A DNA stretch of 64,000 nucleotides from Loripinus fragilis (Eukaryota > Mollusca > Bivalvia > Lucinida > Lucinidae). Positions 1-13,700 of this stretch are shown in pieces. Where the stretch lies: the NCBI GenBank assembly GCA_964019695.1, contig OZ026519.1, positions 27,433,213-27,497,212 of the forward strand, in the 5' to 3' direction. The notes beneath the pieces were generated by a model that was not told the origin of the DNA, made no database searches, and was given only the letters and a program-made list of their open reading frames with translations. Position 1 is the stretch's first letter. Every line of letters starts with the position of its first letter. The translations under genes were made by a program, and so were the position numbers.

Positions 1-714
1 TCTCTTCATTTTGTGATCGTTAGCATTCACAAACCACTGTCACATTATGAATTCGTTTTACTGTGAATGATGTTTAGAATACATTTTGACAATGGTCCTT
101 TTGCACACCCTATGTACCCCATACGTCTATTCTACGACATCACGTTACAAATGCATACTGCAAGGCATGAAATATATACGCGATTAATGTAGTATTTAGA
201 CAATCAATGCTTTACAAAGTAGACATTATACAATAAATGGGGACATGGGTTGAAAAAGAAATTGTGGTTATTTTCTAAATCTTACGTTGTTTATTGACAT
301 TAAATTGGATTGATTCCACTTGTATCTTTTAACGTGAAGCGAAACATAAATTCATGTTCTTGAAAATGCCTTATCTAACAATAATGGGTGAACACTAAGT
401 CATCTAACTTTATAAAATAGATGCTTAAACAAAGGCAATAAACAAGAACCGTCTAGACAACGTCTATAGCAGAAAAGTTAATATAAAATACCATGCACCC
501 GTACAAGAAATTCACCATTTTAAAATGCACTTTTATTAGGACAAAACGATTAGTTGTGACATTAATGTATTACAACAAACTGCATGCTTTTTGGTCAACC
601 AAATCACATTTAGCTACTTTGCTTTCCCCTTTAATTGCCTGCCAGTGGGTCGAACCTCAGTATCTCTGACAGTTCCAACTTAAAGAGGTACTGATGATCT
701 ATAGATAAGAGAGT
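1..714. other. Intron, nothing recognised
   Basis: AT-rich DNA without convincing exon, repeat or RNA gene. I looked on the minus strand for the channel's TM2/GxS exon and did not find it. Confidence 0.5.
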
Positions 715-1435
715 TTGTGTCTGATGCTGTGTCTGTTGTCGAGACCACTGGGGTTTAACTGTTTGATTTCTTTTGCCCCAGTATTCAATTGTATGTACTG
801 TGAGATTCATTATGTTTAATCTCCTTTTTATATCTTTATTATATGTACTTGGATATAATTCTTGAGTAAGTGAGGGAGCTTAAATGTGAACCAAATATCT
901 ATGTGTCTTAATCCATATCATAACTAAGGGTGAGGTTGGTAAAATGAAACCAGTTTAAGCCTTTAAGTAGTTTTCTTACTGACCACTCAAGGCGGTACTC
1001 CTTTTATGGATCTTTTTTTATTTTGTGTTTGTCTTTGCTATATTGTCTTATCTGTGTCATACAGCCTTGGTAAAACTTGTCCCTGTACCTCTATATAGTA
1101 ATGATATATTTTCACAGTCTGGTCAGGAATATTGGGTTCTGACAGAAGGCAGATTACCGCTTAAGCTGGTGTTAGGCAACGTGAGAATTGTTGCACTTTC
1201 CATTAGTTCTCATGAACAGACTTAACAAACACGAGTCTGCTGTTCTCTTTATTTCTGAATTATCCGTTTATTTCTGATTATTTTGCGGTCACCTGCTGGG
1301 AAAGGGCTTACATTTTTGCTTCCCTGTATGTGATGTTTTATTGTGTATTTGCCACTTTCCCATATGGTAGCCTTTGTCAGGTGTGGTACTTTAATTGTAT
1401 CGATTCCTGATCTTTGCCCTCTTCCCTACTTAAGA
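715..1435 (+). repeat. Family D repeat, copy 1
   Basis: It shares many blocks with 28617-29130: TGTTGTCGAGACCACTGGGG-type start, GATTTCTTTTGCCCCAGTAT, the CTTAATCCATATCATAACTA-type block, GGCGGTACTCCTTTTATGGA, CACCTGCTGGGAAAGGGCT and TCGATTCCTGATCTTTGCCC. About 190 bases around 1060-1260 are unlike the other copies. Confidence 0.7.
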
Positions 1436-1543
1436 ATACATGTAGATAAACAAAATATGATACTAGTTTGGGGCGGAGGTTCGTATTGTTTATGCCTTAC
1501 TCCATACATTTAGAAATGCTGATAATTTAAGTGAAAAGTATAC

Positions 1544-1708
1544 AGAGGTTTCAAATTAGCGCGTTCTAAAAGTAATATTTTATGATCAATAACAATTAAT
1601 TTTACACTGTTTGCAAAACCAAAATATTCGTAAAGCTCATGCAGATAGCAAGGTCCTACCACTATGCTCTGGTCAGGAACGTATTTTTCCATCATTACGC
1701 TGGTACAC
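1544..1708 (-). CDS. DEG/ENaC exon 12: lower palm before TM2
   Basis: This exon encodes residues 625-678 plus two bases. The acceptor is TGTGTGTAG and the presumed donor GTATAC. FANSVKLIVIDHKILLLERANLKP resembles the superfamily N...KL.iyf..L..E...... palm strand that directly precedes TM2. The open frame would stop about 45 bases past the donor. The next exon should encode the GG..GL..G.S selectivity-filter region. I did not see it in positions 1-1500. Confidence 0.8.
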
Positions 1709-4700
1709 CTACACACACATTAACTTAAAATACATATCTATTGACAGAGTGTTTGCTTTAAGTAAAAATTTCGCCATGTAGAATAATTATATATTCAATC
1801 TTTAAAAAAATGACTGAAAATGTGTTATAGACATATGGATACTGTTACCAGAACATAGAGAGAAAATATATGCGAAGAAATTTCTCATTAGAATGAAGTA
1901 AGTCAAAGGTAAAAACCATTGGGTTCCTTTCACTTCTACTGCATTATTGAAAAAATAGCATATGTTGATAACAAGCAAACAAAAAATCATACTTTTCTGG
2001 ATCAAACGTGCCATTGGTTTTTGATTGACAGGCTGTCGTCATCGAGCTTATATTCTTACTACATATGTCGTCCATCAGTACGTTTTCCTTGAAATATACA
2101 ATTAATAGAAATAGACAAATACACGTTATTAGCAAAATACCTGTTTAGTACACATATGTAATGTATACTCAGCATAAAATATAAAGTATCCACTCAATAT
2201 TATCCTGCAAATAAATGATGGACATTAGAAGACATAATTCAATTCATCATAACACTATTTAAAAGCATTTGTGATGTACAACACGCAACTAAAGTTGGGA
2301 TTTCTACACCTTAGTCAATGACCATGATGATTTTAATGCAAAGGGGGTAATTAAAAAGCACTGATTAAATGTTACAATATAACGCTTTTCACTGCAGTAA
2401 AGATTTTAGTAGTTTATAGAATCACAGAAATTTCACTTTTGTGTATTCATTGGGGTACTACAAGTACAAGTACATGGACACGTTTTTTTTTTCCAAAGAA
2501 CAAGATTTTCATTATTTTATGTATTTTGTGCCATTTGATAAATAATGATATTAAGCAATAAAAACAGACGTCACTACTTAGTATTTGAACTATGGATCTT
2601 CAAAGACTTTCAAAACACAACCCATTTCTCCAAAGACATTCAATGATTAAGTAGGAGAAAAACAGGTCTTATGATTTAGTTTCTGATGATTAAGGCATAT
2701 TGTGAATTTTTGCACCCGAACAGCTTAAGTATAATTGAATTAAAGGAAAATTATTGATATGAATAAAGCCATTCCTATTTATTGATAAACTTTTACATTA
2801 AAAAGAATAGCCAAAATGATTGCCATATTTACGTTTGACACTTAAACATTCGAATACTTTAAACAAAACGTGTACAAGAGTAAAATCTGAAATTGGCCTA
2901 AACACAAACTATAGATCAACCAATGCCACTACGTGGATGTTTCAAAAATGATAGCAACAAAAACAAAGCATTTAGAAAACGACAAAGGTAAAGCAATCAG
3001 CTTTCTTTTATGGATAGTTGTGAAAACTCGATTTCTACCAATTTTCTATGCTAATATTAACATAAAGGGCAATAACTAAAGTTGAAAAAATTTAAATGTA
3101 GTATAGAAGCATCTTTTAATTTACAGTTGGACATACAAATGGCTCAGAACAGCTTTCATCCAATTTATAAAATATGTTTTTATAATAAACATGAACAGTA
3201 ACTCTGCTCAAAAGCGTAGACACATTAATGCATTTAATGATTCTGGAATACCAGATCCATTTTCTCAGTAAGTAATATGGCAACACATATTTAAATTATA
3301 AGGCAAAATGTGTTTAGTCAGAATTGCTGTTATCTATGTCATCTTTAGTCACTTTATGACCTTATGAGGCATTTTTACAAAACGATCAAAACAATTACCA
3401 CTTTTAAAGTGCTTCATGTAGGACAGGTGCTTTCTTTTGACTATTTTAACCGAAAATTGATTAACAGTGGAAATGTCATTGGAAATCATTTCAATATGAC
3501 AGATGCAGATTGGGCATATCTTAAAGCTACTGCCAACACACTTTCAGAACCTCAGGACAATTGACACAAGTTATATTTCATGTATTGGTAAAGAAGAAAT
3601 AATGCATGGAAATTCACTATATTTTATCATTAGGGAGATAATTTGCAACAATATCATTTTTATACTCTTATTGCGAAACATAATCTGAATAAATTACCAT
3701 TTTATGGTATTTTCATAGTTTCTATATGTAGGTTAGTTTCGTTGCGATAAGTGTTAGCATCCACGCATGTTCATAACACACTTAGGCTACTGTCCTGTTC
3801 TAAGGCGGTTGTTCTGTTGTTGTTGACTTTTTGTTCATTGTTATTCCCATTGTGGGAGTCTGTATTTGTTATATGTTTTGTTGTACGTTGCTTTGTGTCC
3901 ATTCTAGTATTGCAATCATCTTGATGGGGAAGAGAGAGCTGGTTGCTTTGCTTAATTTGTCTTCCTGGTGTCTCGTGATGGTTGAGCGGCTCTTCCTCGC
4001 GATGCCACAGGGTTGTTTGCGGTTTGTGATTGTGGTATTTCCTGATCATACTCACTTACTATTTTTAATGTTGATTTTGCTTAACAAGACTTATTGTGAT
4101 AATTCTAGTCAGCTTAAAACGAGTCTAATAATGATCTTACATTTTGCAGTAGACCATTATGCAAATCATTTACTTTTAAATTCTGCTCAGTTAATAAAAA
4201 CTCACTATGTAGGAGCATAATCTGAAAACCAGATACTTTCTACTTTTGAAGAGTATAAATATTTTCACTGGAATCAGAAACAAATTCGTAGGAATCTTGT
4301 TAGATTTATGTTTTTTTCTGATAGGGCTGCTGGCAAAATGTGGACTATCAAGCTACATATACATAACTAAAGAGCCGCTGCATGAGATTTCCAATGATTT
4401 GACATTTTCACAAGTGTAGACTCGGACGAGCCCCTACAGCCTGCTTTTAAGCTTAGAAATTCCAAATGATGTTCAGTCAGTAGCTGAAAAATCATAAAAT
4501 ACTCAAACGCCTAGCAAAGGCTCTGATCAGACTGCTAGTCGCACATACCCCATTGCTAGTCGCACATACCCCATCGTTGGATATTTCATGCACTGGCTCT
4601 AAACTAAGCTGTGTCATATCAAGCACCTAAAATAAACTGCTAAAATAAAATATATACAGTAGACAAAATTTATCATAAGTGTTTAATAATGAGATATATA

Positions 4701-7700
4701 TCAATACATGGCCCCGATAGCTCAGTTGGTAGAGCATCTGCTTTTGGAGTGGTAGGTCGTGGGTTCAAATCCAGGCCGCACCATACCAAAGGTGTAAAAA
4801 TGGCACTAGCAGCTCCCTTGCTGACGCTCTCATAAAATGGGCTGTGCTAGGAAAATAGAGTAAGGCAGGTAAGTATCTGTTAAAACGATATTGTTATGTA
4901 GCAATAAAAGCTCTACAGAGCCTTTGTTATTTGTTTCAAATAAGCGACGTTAAATAAAGCTTCTTTATCTTTATCAGCTATTTAATTTACAGTTGTGCAT
5001 AGTTTTGGCACAACCAGACAAACTTGATGATGCAACTTAGAGTGCCTGTGTTGCCTAAGTCCACTGACATCTTGAAATGCAAAATGCCATAGTTTCATTT
5101 CAAACCATTGTGTTTATTGTGTCATAACAAGAATGAGTTCTTACTGACCAATAATAACAATTTATATTATCTGTGTTTACATGCATCAGACACTATTGTG
5201 GACCCTCTTGAGAGAACCAATGAAAAAGGTAAAGGCACAGACCAGCCTGCATATCCCTATTGTCAGATCAGTACCTCTGTTTTGTCGTTGTCGAGAAAGT
5301 GTAGTTGCTACTTGACTTGCAAAATACCTTAATATATACTAGCAAACAGACTATTTTGGACCTTACCTGTTTGAGTATCCTAAAGACAGTTTTATGTCAA
5401 AAAGGCACTTGAGCTGATGCATAGATAAGTAAGGGGTCTTTCATGATAACCAAATATTTATGTGTCTTGATCCACATGTGAATTAAGGGTGAGTTTGGCG
5501 CTGTGAAACTGGTTCAAACCCTCCAGTAAAATATTTTACTGACCCTTCCAAGGCGGTACGTCTTTTGTGCATATTTTATATATTTTTTTTCTGTCTTGGA
5601 TTTATTATGCCTCTGTGGGCGTCTGTTTATTTGTGCCTTGTGGTCACCTGGTGGGAAAGGGCTGGCCTCTTGGCTCTCGTTTGTGGTGTTCAAGAAAAGG
5701 AGACTTAATCCAGTCTAGCTGCAGAGACTAGATAGAAATCGAATTTTCGCTTGTAGAAAGTTTATATATAATTCTTACCAAAATGCAAATAATGAAGGTG
5801 CTGACCAGCCTGCACACCCAGGAGACAGGTTTTTTCTCGCGCCGAAGCTAATATAATATATAGAGAATTTTACATGAGTAATTACGCAATAAATACAACA
5901 GGATTAAATTTAAATATACATGTACGATATTAACATTACTTTGAAATTGCATTTTTGACATGAAAACAGCAATATTTTGTCATGTATGCCCGACGGTGAT
6001 ATGTGTGTCATTTCTTTAAAAACACCAACATATATCATTCACATGTGGTATATTGATATTATTGCATAGTTTTATATCACTATGAGAGGTGACATCATGT
6101 GAAAAAGATGAATCGTAATGGGAATACTTATTGAATGGAGAATATTGTGTGATAAAGTTTTATGAGAAAAGCAGGATAAACAATTACTGTTTACTTACAA
6201 GATAGTCATCATTAGGCCAGCGTCTTCCAGACATAGTTTTTGTGTACATAGCCTCTCTGACAAAGGAAACAAAGTTAATTTGGTTTCGAAAAATAGCATG
6301 AAATTATACAAAATATAAATATATAAGACAAAAATGCCACATACATGCATCTCATAATAATAAGTCTATAAGAAAGTAAAACGGAACACTATGTGCTATT
6401 TATGTCCCTTTCACAATCATGTCATTTTACTCAAAGCCAGAACACGAGTAGCATGAGAAATATGTGCAAGCTAACATACAATATACTCAACTAGTAAAGC
6501 ACATCTTTCATCCTATAATCAGTAACATGTTGGCACTAGCAATTCTTTCAGTTTGGTGAAGCCTTATTAGCAACATGCCATTTCCAGCAAGGAACGCTGT
6601 TCTTTATTCATAATATTGAAATGTCTTAAGAATTATGTCGCACACAGAATATGACATCACAAAACCAAAGCAGTTATCAAGTTGTTGGAGCGAATTGTAA
6701 ATAAACCAGTGTCTCAATACTGTTATCTATTTTATGTTTAATGTCATTGCACAGGAACACTTATTTTATAAAGTAAAATGAAAAGGAAGATAAGAAAATG
6801 TCCTCTATATCAACGGATTAGTGGTCTGTAACCTTTGATTGGCACATGCATTTATACTGCTTTCCAATGGACATTTTGGCAGCTGTAGGAGTATTGATTT
6901 CACTTTTGTAATCTTAGTACATGCGTGTAGCAAACCCTATCTCAGAAGTCTGAATGAATCGAATATGTACATAAAACATGCATTTTCTATTATTATAGCG
7001 AAACTCTATTTAAAGGACTATCTGCAGCATTATGTTTTGTTTGGTGTATATTATAAAGTTATGGTGACTGGTATCTATTTACTGTTGTGTATCTTTTTAT
7101 TAAAGAAAAAAAGAATATGTGTGGCACGTAAGGTAGGGATATACAAAAGGTTTTTCATGTTTATTAGAACAACTTTGAAATGGCTGTAACTCATTAAATT
7201 CTCATTATAGTTTGTAATAATTGATTTACATAGTTTAGTCTGATCTCCTGAAATACGCAGTCACCACGACAATAGCCCTTAACTTAATTTGCTGGTTTGA
7301 AACAGTCTCTGAAGATGAGTGGTCAAATTTTAAGCGTTTAAAAATGCTGCCTGAATCGAAACGCTTTAGTCGTTCTCCAACAATTTCTCTAAAAGAGATT
7401 ATTTATTTTTCTGGAAACCTATTATAAATTATACATACATAATTAAAGTGTGCTCTGTTAGAACAAAAAGCATTTCAGTTGGCTACCAACTTTTTGGAAG
7501 CAACTTGAACACCAAATTTTAGAGTTAACAGTTTCCAAGGCAACACTAAACTGTGAGCAAACTACATGAATGCAATCTTTGGTGATCAGTTTTACTGGCG
7601 ATATATACTTAAAATATCTAAGAACTTGAGTCGGCTATGAGCTTTGAGAATTCGTTTTTCACTGTTCTTCTAGGAAACATTTTATACATGGAACACCCAT

Positions 7701-10700
7701 TTGGGCACTTAAATGGTAGAACTTATTAAGCCTAGTTGTCAAGCAATATTAGGCGCACAGAAGCTGTTTTTCTTTTGAATAATAGACTGAATGCTCCTCT
7801 AAGCTTATACGAAACTTGCACATTTAAATGCGCATTTTCATGAAAGATACATCCGATTTAGCTCTTAAAATCATTAAAATGGGGGTGGTTGTATTTTTGG
7901 CAGTCGTTTAATGGTTATGCTTTAAATTGTCATTTTAGACCATGCCTGGAGCACATCCGTTATCTATGACAAAGCAAAACTTGTTTGTTTTATTTATATG
8001 CAGCCGTTAAAAGTTAAATTCACATCTTTTCAAATAAACATGAAACAGGTCTCCTTTATTGAAACCAAGTTCTTTTCGGTCACCTTACATTCTTTTGCTA
8101 GTTTAGAAAGTGAAACATAGGGATTACAAAATTCATGCTTTTATAAATGAAGCAATACCTTGCGGAGACTCTGCAAGTTATTTCATTAAAAATGACGTGT
8201 ACTTCTTGCACGGATAAAGTCAGAGAAAAGGTACCCTCATTTCAAAAGTCACACTTTTTATACAATATAAAATATTCAACTGAGTCGCTATAAATTTAGT
8301 TGTTTGGTTGTTGGAAGATTTTACTGACTACTGCGATTAAAAAAGAATAGTCCTCAAAGGTTTTGTTTCAATAGGACTCTTCTGGTTTGCTATCCAATAA
8401 CATAAGACAGACCCTTTTTAGCAGCAGCTTAGCAAAAGACGTTTAGCTTTAAGTTTGTGATTTACATTCAAAATTTGCGCTGCACTGTACACTATATTAT
8501 CACCATCGTGGCATTTGAAATTTTCAGCAATTATTCATTATCACCAGACGTCACTATTCTTTTTTGAAAATTGTTAAAAAAACATAATGCCATCTAATTG
8601 AATTTGAAACTAAACTAAAAAAATAATCGTCAAAAATTGACTAACCAAGTTCTACTGTGTTTTGCCTACAGTGTTTATATGAACAGGTGCAATTAACAAT
8701 TTTGGCTTGAGCTACTGATGAATTTCAAAAGTCTAAAAAAAATCGAAAAATGCAATGCTTTTAAAATAGCTTCAAAATATACCATAAGCAAAATTTCAAC
8801 TGTTTAGTGTTTTTCAAGTCAAGCACACTAGTAACCACATACCCTTCTTTATTTGAAAACCACGCTCAAATCCATACTTTTTTTCAAAAAAGGTGAATAT
8901 TTGCATTTTAACCCAAACATTTTGGAGTAAAATAAAATGGTTTCAAAGCAACGCTTAACTTTTGCCCATTTAAATGCAATATTTAGACAAAAGTTCTTTT
9001 CAATTATATATGTGTTTGGTCAAAAATAATAAGCTAGAAAAGTGACTGATTAGAGCTTAGTTGCAGTTAAAATTTTAGCTAGGATTAGGTAATCGATAGG
9101 GGACATCGCTAGAAGGCACATTTACTTCAAGTTCCCGATAGTATGGCAGTGTATGACCTTGATTATTCTCTCCAAGGTCTTACTACCAATCCCAAACCGC
9201 TTTCATCATCTAAAAGCCATTGGCAATCAGTATCCCAAATATGAACCACGACTTACATTCAAAAGTGTTAACATTGCAAAGCAAATCGACAGATTTAGGT
9301 ACTTTGACATTGGCCTGTGGGTCAGAGGCCTTTCTGGACATCTACACACTTCAAATACATTGCATCAAACATGAATATGATCCTCTGTCAAAACATGTAC
9401 GTGTAGTTGTTATAACAATCCATACAGCCAGTTCTTATGTATATTTGACATTGACCTTTTATTCAAAGGTCAAATTGGCAATCCAAAACATTTGTTTCAT
9501 CTACAAACAATAAGCGTCTGTTGTGAGACTATGGTTATCATCATTCAAAACAAAACTAGAAGTTTACGGGCCAAAGAACAAGGATTATGTATATTTTTCC
9601 TTGACCTTTTAATTCCAAAAATTAAATTTACACAACATAGACAATCACTGTGCACAATCCTTAACTGAAAAGAGAGTGAGAGAGAATTTTGCGTTCCCAA
9701 CCTATACATAGACCTTAAGTATGTTTGACCCTTGACTACAAGGTCATAGTGGTGATCTGGAAACACTGTAGTACTGCGGATCAGCTAGTCAAGCGTAAGA
9801 CTGGGGATCAGATATTTGCTAGTTCGAGCCTCACTGCCAGTCACTTTGTTGTGTCTTTGAGCAAGGCACTTTATCGGCTTCAACCCAGGAAAACCTCTAC
9901 TGACATAACTGAAAAATGTTTGACTTGGACGTAAGGAAGCATAACAAACAAACCCAACGCTGTTATCTACACACAAACGGCAACTACTGTGTCAAGTATA
10001 AATAGCCTCAATGCAAACATATCGGAGTGAGCGCTGCACTCAAAACTGACTGAAGGCTGGATGGCCAGATGGACGGACGGGACTGATTGCCATATACCCG
10101 ATTTTTTTTAACAAAAAACACAGGCATAATTTACCAAAATTACACAAAAAACACATAAAAGAAACATTATTTGTGTTGTTTAGTTTACTTCAGCCTACAG
10201 CATTCATATTCATATTTGGGCCTCAACGCGAGAAAACCTGTCTTCGGAGGGTTGCGAACAACACAGGCGCAGACCAGGCTGCGCATCCGCGCAGACTGAT
10301 CAGCGCCTTTGTTATTCGCCTTTTGGAAAGTATCATATCCAAACTTGCTACTAGCGAAATTTCAATTTTCTAGCTAATCTCTGTAGCTGAGCAGGCTGGT
10401 TTGAATCTCACTGTTGTCGAAAACCCCGAAGACAGGTTTTGTCACGACGAGGCCCATTTTATGAAACCCTTCAACGACAGAGTTGTGTAATATAGGAATA
10501 AGATGACAATTTTGCAATATATATCTTGGAGTATAACAAACTCGATTTTAAGAGGATTTTTTCTGCTCAGTCTTTGGATGCTCCAAGGAAACGTCTTTGT
10601 TAGATGTTTAAATTTAGCATCCCTGACATGTATATACGTTTTGGTAGGATATACTGCAATTAATTTTATATGTGTTATACATTACATTTTAGCCGAGACA

Positions 10701-13700
10701 TGGGATTTCCAACAATGTGGCATTTTGACGTATATAGACTCAAACAAGCCTGTGCTGTCTCCTGTTAAGTTTAGAGACTCTAAATGCTGTACAGTCAGTA
10801 GCTTAACAGTCATATAATATTCAAGCGACTAGCAAAAACTCTAATTAGATTGCGCATATGCGCAGGCTGGTCTGAGCCTTTGCTGGTTGCATATACCACA
10901 TTGTTGGAAATCTCATGTCGCCGCTTATTTGTATATACTGACTAAAACGTTTCAATTTGAACTTAGTTGATTGGTTTCTGAGAACTATGAATGAACAAGA
11001 CTCTACTGTACGTATTTTTAATGGGACTCGACCGCGAGAAAAACCTGACTTTGTTGCGACAGATTTTCTCACCATGAAGATCCAATTAAACGAGTCACTT
11101 ACTCGCATGGGCTGATACAGTTACAATCCTCAACAGCAGTTCCATCATCAAAGGACAAATCCACAGCAAGTTGACATGCTTTGTCTGAAGCAAAGATATA
11201 GAGAATACTAGGTGAGTATCTTTTGATATCAAGTTTACCAGGCAAGGCTTTGAGAACGCATGTTGACATCGCGAGGCTTGCCGAGCAATTCAACATGCAT
11301 TCTCAAAGCCGAGCCTGGTAAACTTGATATCAAAAGACGCGAACCTGGTAATCTATTTATCAGTTTACCCATTGTTAAACACTCTTCAAACTAGCGATAA
11401 TGACGTATTTTTTTTTATTTTTGTGTTGATTCAGCGTCATTAGCGACGTCATTCAAAAAGTGCAACGTCATCATGACCTGATGAAGGTAACATGCCGTGA
11501 GATAGCAAACGTTTATTAGGTTATGTTGAAACAATTCAGTTAATATTAGGGGTGACTGATAAAATATGATCCAGGTGAAAAACAAGCTGCGCATTCACGT
11601 AGTATGATCACACCATTGTCGTCCACTGTTTGAAATGTTATACATACAGATATTAGTCCCCTAAGCTGTAAAAGACTTGAGTTGTAAATTTACGGAAAAG
11701 ACAATGGGTTATTGTCGCATGATACACTTTATCCACAGATGATAATCCTTTGTGTTTTTTTACTTGACGTAAGAATAATAGAAGTTAATAACTGCGCCAC
11801 GTCGTCAAGAAACTTGTTTTATGAATAATGATTACTGTATATAAATTTTGGAAATTTTTGCGAGAATTTAATCTTCATGAAAGGCGTTTAAGTAATAATT
11901 ACTATGTTAAATTTGCGAGTAGGGGATCATTTACCTATATAAATGGGTGATTTCACCATATCGCGAAGGTTTTACTTTGATGAAATTTCGTATCACCTCG
12001 AAAATAAAACTAGCGCGAGCGTTTCCAAATTTACAGCACTAAATTGTTGTGTATCTCGAAGTATTATTTACATTAAATATAACATATAAATAATAAAAAA
12101 TGTAGATATGAGAGACAGATTTACTTTCTCAGTGGTTCTCACAGTAATGTACTCCATGTGCTCAGTTAAAAGTTAACGTGACGTCCTTTAGGAACGACGT
12201 TCATTACTTCACGAATCTTTGATAAATGAATTGATCCGCTTTAAAGAACCGTTATGTCTGTGACAATTTCAAATGTACACTCTGTCATATCAATGATTAT
12301 TATACCTCACATAAATTTCCAATGTAAAACCTCCATAGGCCGGCGGGCACTAATTTCGACTATCACCCTGCGATAATTTCGACTATCACATGCGCGACTT
12401 TGATGCGCGTACGGTTCGTTTACGCGAGGACATGGCGGACACATGTATGATGCAATGGCCTGGTCACTTTAATCTTCATGTAACTTCGTTAATTGTGGTC
12501 AGAAACATAAAGTGTGGGTACTCTTTTTCTTAGTTAGAACGAGAGGAACACTTTGAGATCAAAATTGAGCAGATTAGGCGAAATTTCCTGTTTTGCATCA
12601 AAAACGCACCATCCATAGCAACCCCATTTACAATGTATATTTAAGAGACGCTCCTAATCGTTTCTGCTTGCCGTCATCAGTGATTATGGCACGATTTGTT
12701 TAAACGGCGATCATGATCAGCTTGAACACTAAAACTGTTTACAAACACAACCCTTTTGTGAAATATATTATTTCATCCATTCGTTGCAAATGCGCACTGT
12801 GCTGTCCTTGGAACTTCCCGCACCATGGTAAGAGGAAGAAGGGTTAGAAAAATTAAGGAATAATGTTCGGTATAATAAAATAAATATAACATTCTTGAGA
12901 AGGTGCTAGTCGAAAAAATCATCCCTCGAAATATGATTATCAACCTCGGCTGCGCCTCGGTTGATATTCACATTCCTCGGGATGATATTTTCGACTAGCA
13001 CCCTCTCAAGAATGTTATATTTATATAATAACGACGGTTTAGATCCACAATTTTCGCAAACGCAGTGTTGATTTTGGCAATCAATGTCCGTAAAAATGGC
13101 ATACATTTTCAGTTCTTTTTTACATAAATGATTTCTAAAAAATGCAACAAACTGAAAATAAAAGATGGCTAAATATTGTGATAAGGAGCAGTTATATACT
13201 TACTTCGCTTTGTGTAACAAATACCAACTTCAGAACCGGAACCGGTAAAGTTTAAATCAGGAGCTTCGGGAGGTATACACGTGCATGTATCAATAGTTCT
13301 CCTTATACGACAGAATTGCATACAGGCCTGAGAAAGAATATGAATGATTTTACATACATCATGTACAATGAAAACGATCAACATTTAAGCAGAGGCTTAA
13401 TCAGTATTGTGCTTACAGACTTAAATAATTAGAGCATAAAAACATATCAGTGTCCATACGAGACCTGTTTCATGTTTATTTGAACAGATTTGAATTTCAC
13501 TTTTTGCTGTTGCATATAAATAAAACAAACAAATTTTGCTTTTTCATGCACAACGGACGTGTCCCTGGTATTGCCCAACAGACAAGATGGCAATTTAATG
13601 CACAGCTATAAAATGGTGGCCCTAAATACATCCCCACCCCCTTTTAACGGATTTTAAGAGCTAAAACGGGTGTATCGTCTAAGAAAATACGTATTAAGGT

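Noticed and set aside
1..1500. TM2 and selectivity-filter exon of the channel
   Set aside because: I looked for GG..GL..G.S on the minus strand and found no matching frame; it probably lies left of the window.
3771..4220. 94- and 129-residue frames on opposite strands
   Set aside because: They fall in family E repeat, which recurs at 18290, 19525, 22438 and 28155 without a conserved frame.
4709..4785. Functional tRNA gene
   Set aside because: The acceptor and anticodon stems do not pair properly, and a SINE body and tail follow directly.
6839..7189. 116-residue frame with hydrophobic stretch
   Set aside because: AT-rich intron sequence on the opposite strand to the gene; no motif and no splice context.
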